Shown: piece by piece, positions 26,747-34,018 of the stretch | Layout: each line of letters begins with the position of its first letter | How positions within the stretch are numbered: position 1 is the stretch's first letter | Origin: Desulfobacca acetoxidans DSM 11109 | GTDB lineage: Bacteria > Desulfobacterota > Desulfobaccia > Desulfobaccales > Desulfobaccaceae | Direction of reading: 5' to 3' | DNA length: 64,000 bases | NCBI RefSeq assembly: GCF_000195295.1 | Contig: NC_015388.1 | Coordinates: 3,038,001 to 3,102,000, forward strand | Position numbers and translations under genes: made by a program | Notes under the pieces: model-generated | Seen by the model: the letters and a program-made list of their open reading frames with translations, nothing else | The model's database searches: none | Told to the model about the DNA's origin: nothing

Positions 26747-27391
26747 CAGGCCAAGGGCAGTAACGAGGGCCGAGGACTGAGGACTGAGTGGTGAAGCTTC
26801 CTCAACCCTTCTGCTTCTCCACGGACGCCCGCAGACCTCCTAAAATGCGGGAGAGTTCCTCGGTCATGGCATGCAGCCGGGTAAATGTTTCTTGATCAAG
26901 ATAGCCAATATCAAGGGCGAGATAGAGATGCGACCGTAATTCGGCGCAAGAGGATTTGGCACAGGCCAAGGGCAGTAACGAGGGCCGAGGACTGAGGACT
27001 GAGTGGTGAAGCTTCCTCAACCCTTCTGCTTCTCCACGGACGCCCCCAAACCTCCTAAAATGCGGGAGGGTTCCTCGGTCATAGCATGCAGCCGGGAAAA
27101 TGTTTCTTGATCAAGATAGCCAATATCAAGGGCGAGATAGAGATGCGACCGTAATTCGGCGCAAGAGGATTTGGCACAGGCCAAGGGCAGCAACGAGGGC
27201 CGAGGACTGAGGACTGAGTGGTGAAGCTTCCTCAACCCTTCTGCTTCTCCACGGACGCCCGGAGACCTCCTAAAATGCGGGAGAGTTCCTCGGTCATAGC
27301 ATGCAGCCGGGAAAATGTTTCTTAATCAAGATAGCCAATATCAAGGGCGAGATAGAGATGCGACCGTAATTCGGCGCAAGAGGATTTGGCA
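26747..27391 (-). repeat. Three tandem 215 bp truncated IVP cassette units
   Basis: Units begin at 26747, 26962 and 27177, with an exact 215-base period. Each holds the 3' part of the IVP gene (from AKSSCAELRSHLYLALDIGYLD to the stop) joined at its 5' end to cassette-terminal sequence, with ...GGATTTGGCA abutting CAGGCCAAGGGCAG. This gives chimeric 72-residue frames starting MRKLHHSVLSPRPS. The third unit carries a TAA inside the frame. They look like unequal-recombination products, not functional genes. Confidence 0.85.
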
Positions 27392-27852
27392 CAGGCCAAG
27401 GGCAGTAACGAGGGCCGAGGACTGAGGACTGAGTGGTGAAGCTTCCTCAACCCTTCTGCTTCTCCACGGACGCCCCCAAACCTCCTAAAATGCGGGAGAG
27501 TTCCTCGGTCATAGCATGCAGCCGGGTAAATGTTTCTTGATCAAGATAGCCAATATCAAGGGCGAGATAGAGATGCGACCGTAATTCGGCGCAAGAGGAT
27601 TTGGCAATGGAAATAAACTGATGGAATTCGGTCCGTCGGCCCCGTTCAAACCCTTCCGCCAAATTGGCCATGACTGATACGGCCGACCGCCTGATCTGAT
27701 CCCGAAACCCAAAATCCCGAGACAATTCCCCCTTCGTGGCAACCAGGTACACCGCCTTAGCCAGCTACCGAGCCTTCTGCCAAGCAATCAAATCTTCGAA
27801 GCGTTGTATTTTACTCAGTCCTCAGTCCTCGCTACTCGTACCTGGCTTTATC
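27392..27852 (-). pseudogene. Full IVP (four-helix bundle) cassette in CRISPR spacer position
   Basis: The minus strand encodes a 23S_rRNA_IVP/Avd-like four-helix-bundle protein: SKIQRFEDLIAWQKAR, TAG, LAKAVYLVATKGELSRDFG and the family signature QIRRSAVSVMANLAEGFERG. It lacks an ATG (CTG precedes SKI) and has an in-frame TAG, so only a GTG-initiated 101-residue product (27447-27752) is open. The ends carry the complementary core CGAGGACTGAGGACTGAGT. A degenerate CRISPR repeat (27853-27874) follows. Confidence 0.85.
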
Positions 27853-27870
27853 GTCACAATCCCTTCTAAT

Positions 27871-28085
27871 CAGGCCAAGGGCAGTAACGAGGGCCGAGGA
27901 CTGAGGACTGAGTGGTGAAGCTTCCTCAACCCTTCTGCTTCTCCACGGACGCCCGGAGACCTCCTAAAATTCGGGAGAGTTCCTCGGTCATGGCATGCAG
28001 CCGGGTAAATGTTTCTTGATCAAGATAGCCAATATCAAGGGCGAGATAGAGATGCGACCGTAATTCGGCGCAAGAGGATTTGGCA
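27871..28085 (-). repeat. Truncated IVP cassette unit
   Basis: Another 215 bp unit of the type seen at 26747-27391, between the degenerate CRISPR repeat and the next full cassette. Confidence 0.8.
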
Positions 28086-28546
28086 CAGGCCAAGGGCAGT
28101 AACGAGGGCCGAGGACTGAGGACCGAGTGGTGAAGCTTCCTCAACCCTTCTGCTTCTCCACGGACGCCCGGAGACCTCCTAAAATTCGGGAGAGTTCCTC
28201 GGTCATGGCATGCAGCCGGGAAAATGTTTCTTGATCAAGATAGCCAATATCAAGGGCGAGATAGAGATGCGACCGTAATTCGGCGCAAGAGGATTTGGCA
28301 ATGGAAATAAACTGATGGAATTCGGTCCGTCGGCCCCGTTCAAACCCTTCCGCCAAATTGGCCATGACTGATACGGCCGACCGCCTGATCTGATCCCGAA
28401 ACCCAAAATCCCGAGACAATTCCCCCTTCGTGGCAACCAGGTACACCGCCTTAGCCAGCTACCGAGCCTTCTGCCAAGCAATCAAATCTTCGAAGCGTTG
28501 TATTTTACTCAGTCCTCAGTCCTCGCTACTCGTACCTGGCTTTATC
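28086..28546 (-). pseudogene. Full IVP (four-helix bundle) cassette abutting CRISPR array 1
   Basis: Same structure as 27392-27852, with the same missing ATG and the same TAG. The 101-residue open part is 28141-28446. Its right end CTGGCTTTATC directly joins the first intact CRISPR repeat at 28547. Confidence 0.85.
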
Positions 28547-29046
28547 GTCGCAATCCCTTCGTAATCAGGTCAATGAAGCAGAGTATGGGCCGTGGAAAAC
28601 GTCAATTTGATTGAGAAAATCCTGGTCGCAATCCCTTCGTAATCAGGTCAATGAAGCAGAGCGGTCTCTTGTTCCTCGGGTAGTGCCGGGATTTGGTCTT
28701 GTCGCAATCCCTTCGTAATCAGGTCAATGAAGCAGAGTCACATATTCACAGGGATTTCAATGCAGCCTTGATCTCGGCGTCGCAATCCCTTCGTAATCAG
28801 GTCAATGAAGCAGAGGAAAGCCAAAGCTGCTGCTGAGGGGATCAGCTACGAAGAGCTGAGTCGCAATCCCTTCGTAATCAGGTCAATGAAGCAGAGAGAG
28901 AGCAAGTGGAAACTGCGCTTCGGAATAGAGCCAAAGGTCGCAATCCCTTCGTAATCAGGTCAATGAAGCAGAGACCATTTGGGGGCTAGAGTCCCTGGAG
29001 GCCACTGGCGTCGCAATCCCTTCGTAATCAGGTCAATGAAGCAGAG
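28547..29046 (-). CRISPR. CRISPR array 1 (7 repeats, 6 spacers)
   Basis: Seven identical 37-base repeats start at 28547, 28625, 28701, 28779, 28860, 28937 and 29010. On the + strand they begin GTCGCAATCCCTTCG and end CAATGAAGCAGAG. Spacers are 41, 39, 41, 44, 40 and 36 bases, all different. Read on the minus strand the repeat ends GGGATTGCGAC, giving a type III-like 8-base tag ATTGCGAC, and the conserved leader lies on the right. Transcription and spacer addition are therefore leftward from 29047. The left (old) end runs into IVP cassettes. Confidence 0.97.
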
Positions 29047-29564
29047 AGCAGGTTTTATGCCGCTCAGCGAGCATCCTTGCTTTTTAGCTAACCACAACCA
29101 TAGAGGACATGTCAAGAGAAAAATTGCTCTTTTCGTTATTCCCGAAATAAGTTTGAAGATGTCCCGGAATAAAATGCCGACTTCGCAGAGTGCATGTTCA
29201 CAATCTCGATATCTATTGATTAATACTAGTATATTAGGATTATTGAATATTTGAAGATCCCAAAAATATTTCCTGAAAAGGACATCTTCAAACTTTTGGC
29301 GCTTGTGAGCTTGTATCTATTTTTTGTCATGGCTACCATATTGAATTATTTATAGATATAGATGCGATTGTTGGGCCTTGAGGGGCCAAAACCAAAAAGT
29401 TTGAAGATCCCCTAACGCCCGGTCCCGAGGGGGGGGATCTTCAAACTTTTTGACCCAAGACCAAAATCGGCTTTTATCGGCTCCAACCTATTGGTATTCA
29501 AAGAGAAAGAACCTCATTGGACCGATTTTCGAAAAGTTTGAAGATGTCCGGCCCGTTAAATGCC
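29047..29564 (-). promoter_or_regulatory. CRISPR leader 1, with six GTTTGAAGAT motifs
   Basis: This 518-base non-coding region links the RT-Cas1 stop to array 1 and is more than 95% identical to 48810-49328. It is AT-rich near the array. A motif (A)AGTTTGAAGATnnCC occurs six times: forward at 29149, 29249, 29394 and 29532, reverse at 29280-29297 and 29433-29451. Some pairs are inverted. The duplication with the array shows that it belongs to the CRISPR unit. Confidence 0.8.
29394..29451. terminator. Long perfect hairpin in the leader, possible bidirectional terminator
   Basis: AAAAAGTTTGAAGATCCCC (29394-29412) is exactly complementary to the arm ending at 29451, with a loop of about 20 bases and Ts at both outer ends. 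The arms are preserved in the second leader while the loop differs. It could end the cas transcript before the array or bind a protein. Confidence 0.6.
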
Positions 29565-32207
29565 TCAATAGCGGCCCCGAAAAGAGCGGTAGCGTTTCTT
29601 GCCCTCCAGGTGGTCGGCCAACAGGCGGGCTTGTCGCCGAATAATCTCCTCCAGCGAGACTTTCTGGCCTCGATACGGATGCAGGGATCCTAAACGCTCC
29701 ACCACCTGGGTAATGACTTTGCGTCGGGTCTCCTGCGTCAGCAGTGCCCCCGATTTTATCTGCGTCAGTTTTTCGCCCCGGGTCAACATGCTGAGAATGG
29801 CTCGGTCCACCACCTGGGAGCGGAATTCTTCAATGAGATCAAAGGCTAAAGTGGGCTTCTGTTCCTGGAAGGAATGCAAGAAACTGATGTGGGGATTCAG
29901 ACCGGCCAGCAGCAGGGCCCGCCACACCCGGGGATAGAGCATACCGTAACCATAGTTTAACAAAGAGTTAACCAGATCAACGGCGCCGCGCCGTTCTCGG
30001 CCGGGATAGTCTATCTCGGGAGCCAGCAAGGTTTTGATCATGGCCCAATAAGCAGCACCGGCCTGTCCCTCGAGGGCGAATAAGCGCTTGCGTCCGGTAT
30101 CATAGTCTTCGTCAAGTTGTAACTTTCCTAATTCTTGTTGGCAACGCTGCAGGATGGACGATTTTTCAGGATAGAGGCTGGTGTAAGGATCCTCAGTCTC
30201 GGCCTGACGCGATCGAAGATAATATTTCAGGAGATTAAGTTGATTGCGAATTTTGCCGTCAACAAATTCTTTGGCCAGCTCTAAACCGGTACGGGATTGC
30301 GACGCAGTGAGCTGCAACCGGCTTAAAGTTGCCTGGGGGGAGATGGGGGCGTGCAGCAGGGCATAGGGTTCGCCTCCCGGAGTGCAGAAGTGGATGGCCA
30401 GTTTCTTATCGCTCAGGGCTTTGATAAGATCGCTGGAAAGGGTTACCCCGGAGCTGTGTACGTTCAGCCCCCGTACCTTGATGAGGGGAATGCTGTAGAC
30501 CTGTTTACGCTCCCGGCGGATAAACAGACGCCCCCCCTGTTTGCCGACAAAGGTCCCGGGGCTTGTGACCGCCACCTCGGTTTCAACTGCCAGTTTTTTG
30601 ATATATTTTCGTTTTTTACGGGCTACGGCCTGATCCGCCTGGGCCAGGGCGGCCTGCGGCGTCTCGTCCCAGGGGGCCGCCTCCGAAATCTCGGAAATAC
30701 CGGGAGCAGCTGGGGCTGCCCCAGACCCTGCGGTATCTGTCCGGGCAGACTTCCCAGCCTGTTGGTCAGGTTTCTGATCTGCGGCCGGGGTTGGGAAGGG
30801 AGGCGTTGCACCATCTGCCTGGCCGCCGTTCTGGTAGGCTGCGGCCGCAGGGTCAGTCGCCGGGACAGACGTTGGGATCGGCGTGGGAACAGACCTGGAG
30901 GTCTGTTCTACTGCTCTATCTCTTTTTTCTTTCGGGGGTTTGGAAATGGACTGCAGGGCGGCATTGCTACCGGGAGCGCCCTTGAACTCACGGGCCATTT
31001 CCCGGCCCTGACGGGCTACTTCCTGGGCTTTTTGGGCCTGGGCCTCGGGGTCCGGCCGGGCCAGCCAGGTGAGAGGGGTCAAGATGTTGGCGGCATCACT
31101 GATCTTTTTGAAAGTTCCCCGGCGGAAATGTTCTGCCACTAGTTGGCTGAGGCGATTTCTAAGATGCTTTTCCAACTGCTGAAACTGGGCCTGGGGATTG
31201 ATCACCGTGTAGTAACGCCGGATGCCGTCCAGAGCTTCTTGCAGGTCGGCAACAATTTTCGTCAGGTCCCGACGTTGGCGCCTGTTGGTCAGCCAATCGA
31301 TTTTCCGATGGATTTTTTCCATTTTGGGGTCACTCAAGCGGCGGTGGCGACCTTTGAAATGGATACCCAAAAAGGTGAAGCCATCGGCCACGTGCCGCAG
31401 GGGCTTGGCCTCGGGATTAAGTCGCAGTTTCAACATTTCCTGGGAAAAATAGATTAAATCATTGAGACCCTCTGTCCCCCGGGGCTGGCTGTCGGCCAGG
31501 ATGAGGACGTTGTCGGCGTAGCGTATATAACGGTGGCCTTTGTCGGTAAGGTAAACGTCCAACGGATGAACATAAATATTTGAGAGGAGGGGTGAGAGGA
31601 TGCCGCCCTGGCCAACGCCCAGATCCGCATCATCATAGGTTCCCTTGGCGCCGATACTGCCGGTGCGCAGCCACATGCGGACGAGTTTGAGGACCGGTAG
31701 CTCCTTGATCTTTTCCTGGAGACGCCGCAGCAGAACTTCGTGATCCAGAGTATCAAAGAATTTATCAAAGTCGGCATGTACGGCCCACCGGCATTTATCA
31801 TGCTCCAGGTAATGAATAGCCCTGCCAATAGCCCGCCGGGGACCCTGGCCGGGTCGGTAGGCATAGCTGCAGGGAAGAAACTCCGGTTCGAACAACGGTT
31901 CGATAATGCGCCGCACCGCCTCCTGGACAATTTTATCTTTAATGGTGGGCAGAGACAGGGGGCGCAACTCGCCGGAGCCGTCCAGTTTCGGCACTTTAAT
32001 TCTCTGGTGCGGTTCGGGTGTGTAGTTTCCAGCCTGGAGCGCCTGCCGCAGGTCTTCGAGATGGCTGGCGGCCTGGTCGCCGAAAGATTGGACACTGACG
32101 CCGTCCAAACCTCCCCGGGCCCCCTTTTTTTGAATCCGCCGCCAGGCATCCAGGAGGACTGTAATGGAGCAGATCTCTAAAAACAGCGAGGTCGGTGCCG
32201 CCATCAT
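29565..32207 (-). CDS. cas1: Reverse transcriptase-Cas1 fusion
   Basis: 880 residues. Residues 1-370 form a group II intron-like RT: KVPKLDGSGELRPLSLPTIKDKIVQEA, ADFDKFFDTLDHEVLLRRL (motif A), GVGQGGILSPLLSNIYVHPLD and the active-site motif YADN at 230-233, where YADD is usual. A Pro/Ala/Gln-rich linker fills about 400-525. Cas1 follows (about 530-870) with NYGYGMLYPRVWRALLLAGLNP, HISFLH and AFDLIEEFR carrying the metal-binding Glu, His and Asp/Glu. The protein should integrate spacers, possibly from RNA. It is the last gene of the leftward cas operon, next to the leader. No Cas6 domain and no cas2 gene accompany it. Confidence 0.95.
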   Translation of the reverse strand: MMAAPTSLFLEICSITVLLDAWRRIQKKGARGGLDGVSVQSFGDQAASHLEDLRQALQAGNYTPEPHQRIKVPKLDGSGELRPLSLPTIKDKIVQEAVRRIIEPLFEPEFLPCSYAYRPGQGPRRAIGRAIHYLEHDKCRWAVHADFDKFFDTLDHEVLLRRLQEKIKELPVLKLVRMWLRTGSIGAKGTYDDADLGVGQGGILSPLLSNIYVHPLDVYLTDKGHRYIRYADNVLILADSQPRGTEGLNDLIYFSQEMLKLRLNPEAKPLRHVADGFTFLGIHFKGRHRRLSDPKMEKIHRKIDWLTNRRQRRDLTKIVADLQEALDGIRRYYTVINPQAQFQQLEKHLRNRLSQLVAEHFRRGTFKKISDAANILTPLTWLARPDPEAQAQKAQEVARQGREMAREFKGAPGSNAALQSISKPPKEKRDRAVEQTSRSVPTPIPTSVPATDPAAAAYQNGGQADGATPPFPTPAADQKPDQQAGKSARTDTAGSGAAPAAPGISEISEAAPWDETPQAALAQADQAVARKKRKYIKKLAVETEVAVTSPGTFVGKQGGRLFIRRERKQVYSIPLIKVRGLNVHSSGVTLSSDLIKALSDKKLAIHFCTPGGEPYALLHAPISPQATLSRLQLTASQSRTGLELAKEFVDGKIRNQLNLLKYYLRSRQAETEDPYTSLYPEKSSILQRCQQELGKLQLDEDYDTGRKRLFALEGQAGAAYWAMIKTLLAPEIDYPGRERRGAVDLVNSLLNYGYGMLYPRVWRALLLAGLNPHISFLHSFQEQKPTLAFDLIEEFRSQVVDRAILSMLTRGEKLTQIKSGALLTQETRRKVITQVVERLGSLHPYRGQKVSLEEIIRRQARLLADHLEGKKRYRSFRGRY

Positions 32208-32280
32208 GATAAGGACCCCTCTGGCAAGTTCCCGCCGGCAGAACCTTTCTGTCAGGAAAAGGTAGACCTCCCCCCTGGCA

Positions 32281-33408
32281 TTACAGGACCCAACGTTTTC
32301 CCGTGATCTGTTCCAGGGCCGGCAGCACTTCCACGTGCCTTTGGATCGATCTGGCCAAAAAGACGGCTTCGGGATCGGCCTGTTCTCCGGCTACCGGCAG
32401 CAACAATTCCAGCCTCAGCCGGGACTCTTCCCATTCCTGGACTTTTTTCCGGCTCCAGACGGCGTCCAGGACCGCCACCGGCAGGGTGCCTACCGCCAGG
32501 GTGATGCGGCCATAGTGGAGACCAAGGATATAAAGCCAGGTCAGAAACTGGTCCCAGCCCATTTCCAGGGTGTCCGGTAGGTCTTCGCCCTGAACCAGGG
32601 CCAGGGGAATGACATTATCCTCACCGGTCATAAGGCGGATGATTTCCTGGTCTCGAGACAAGAAGACTACTTTGCGCCCGGCCTCCACAAAATTACTGTA
32701 GGCATCCCGGATCAGGCGATCAGCCGACATTCCCGGCAAAGGCGGCGGGGAATCCAACTCCACGCAACCGGTCTCTTCCCGCAAGCGGTTATATTCCAGA
32801 AATCCCAGGTAACGCAGGCGGTCCTCCAGGTGGTTTTGATTGCTGAACAGTCCCCGGAAAAACGGAAAATTCAGGACGTCGAACTCCTGCAAGGCTTTGC
32901 GGCTGAATTTGGCCCGACGGTTTTTCAACTCCTCCCGAACCGTATCGCACAGGACAAAATCGATGCCGGGCCGCTGGCGGAGTTGGCGCAGATAGGTGGA
33001 ATAGAACCGATCCCGCAACAGATTGGTGTCCAAGGCCAGATAATACACGTCTCCTCCCTGAGTCAGGGGGCGGCGGCCGGCCTCCTGTATCAGATTCGCC
33101 AGGGTTTCGCAGCCCTGGGGCAGCAGGGCGCCGCATTGGTAAAAGCTGTCCCGAAAACGGCGGTAGTCCGGGATTTCCTCCCGTATACTTTCCCTCAATA
33201 CCCTGGTTATCTGCTGATGCCTGTTTTCGTAGGTCTTAGGAGAGACCAGGTTCTCCAGATGCATCCCCCCAGCCCCGGCTTGACAATGGACTAGGGTCAG
33301 GTCCCGCAACAATGGGACCTGGAGTCTCAGGTCGCGGGCAAACTCCAAATCACAGAGCGCATTGAATAGCAGGATGGCCTGGGGCGCCGGGAGCACAAAA
33401 CTTTTCAT
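32281..33408 (-). CDS. PIN-nuclease-like protein, putative CRISPR ancillary effector
   Basis: 375 residues, soluble. The middle holds a PIN-like pattern: LALDTNLLRDRF (Asp, Asn), CDTVREELKNRR (Glu), SADRLIRDAYSNF and FLSRDQEIIRLM (Asp) in the correct order and spacing for the acidic metal site. The N-terminal 120 residues and the C-terminal helical region are unfamiliar. The start codon overlaps the stop of the CARF-like gene by 4 bases, a tight coupling. I infer a cyclic-oligoadenylate-controlled RNase made of two polypeptides. It is not Cas2, being far too long and of a different fold. The PIN assignment rests on motifs alone. Confidence 0.6.
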   Translation of the reverse strand: MKSFVLPAPQAILLFNALCDLEFARDLRLQVPLLRDLTLVHCQAGAGGMHLENLVSPKTYENRHQQITRVLRESIREEIPDYRRFRDSFYQCGALLPQGCETLANLIQEAGRRPLTQGGDVYYLALDTNLLRDRFYSTYLRQLRQRPGIDFVLCDTVREELKNRRAKFSRKALQEFDVLNFPFFRGLFSNQNHLEDRLRYLGFLEYNRLREETGCVELDSPPPLPGMSADRLIRDAYSNFVEAGRKVVFLSRDQEIIRLMTGEDNVIPLALVQGEDLPDTLEMGWDQFLTWLYILGLHYGRITLAVGTLPVAVLDAVWSRKKVQEWEESRLRLELLLPVAGEQADPEAVFLARSIQRHVEVLPALEQITGKRWVL

Positions 33409-33920
33409 GGGGTCTCTTCCTCACTGTGCCATCCTGAAACTGGCACCTGATGCAGCCGCACGGCCTGTCGGGGTATCAGGGGATAAGGCCGCTGCCGGAA
33501 CAGGTGGCTGCCGTACTGGAGATAGATGATCTGACACGGCGGCTGCAGGTTGGCGGCCTGGCCCACCAGTATCAGCGGCACGAAGCTCCAGGTGGTAGGC
33601 GAGATGTCCAGTATTACTTGAGGAGAATCTGCTTGCAGGCGGCTGAACAGTTGCCGCACCTGACCGGCAAACTGGTCCACGTCTTCTTCATCGAAGGCAT
33701 GGAACTCCAGTTTAAAATTCACGTGATAATGTTTGCCCAGAAGAATCAGGGCAGCCTGCAGCTGTTGCTGTAGATCGGCCTGCTCTGGGGTGATCCAGAG
33801 ATGCAGGCTTTTGGGTTTAGCCAGTTGCTGGTCCAGGTGCAGCCAGAACGGGTTCAAGGTCTCATAAAGATGGTGGCCGGACAGGGTAATCCAGGTGTGG
33901 GGGAAGGCTTTAGAAGGCAT
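33405..33920 (-). CDS. CARF-like sensor protein paired with the PIN protein
   Basis: 171 residues from the ATG at 33920, which has AAGGA 7 bases upstream. The open frame continues to 33980 without a ribosome site. The fold pattern alternates beta and alpha: TWITLSGHHLYETLNPFWLHL, KSLHLWITPE, then VILDISPTTWSFVPLILVGQAA in the position of the CARF N-TGGTK motif, and IIYLQYG near the end. The GG of the classic motif is replaced by PT, so the fit is partial. The 4-base overlap with the PIN-like gene suggests sensor and effector subunits. Confidence 0.5.
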   Translation of the reverse strand: MPSKAFPHTWITLSGHHLYETLNPFWLHLDQQLAKPKSLHLWITPEQADLQQQLQAALILLGKHYHVNFKLEFHAFDEEDVDQFAGQVRQLFSRLQADSPQVILDISPTTWSFVPLILVGQAANLQPPCQIIYLQYGSHLFRQRPYPLIPRQAVRLHQVPVSGWHSEEETP

Positions 33921-34018
33921 TGTGTTTCCTTTACAGTATAATGTTATCCTGCTTCTGTCGTCTGCCAGCCTCGCTCTCACGCCACCATAAAGGCGCTGTT
34001 GGTTTCGAATAAGGACTA

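Noticed and set aside
26747-27391. A family of 72-residue proteins starting MRKLHHSVLSPRPS
   Set aside because: The N-terminal part is translated cassette-end repeat joined to the tail of a broken IVP gene; it repeats only because the DNA is tandemly amplified.
28979-29254. Open frame across the last repeat and leader of array 1
   Set aside because: Consists of CRISPR repeat and leader sequence; the same frame appears in the second leader only because the region is duplicated.
30351-31142. 263-codon open frame antisense to RT-Cas1
   Set aside because: Falls opposite the low-complexity linker of RT-Cas1; Gly/Arg-rich shadow without homology signals.
33405-33920. Cas2
   Set aside because: Too long, lacks the Cas2 N-terminal ferredoxin-like pattern with a conserved Asp, and looks CARF-like instead.
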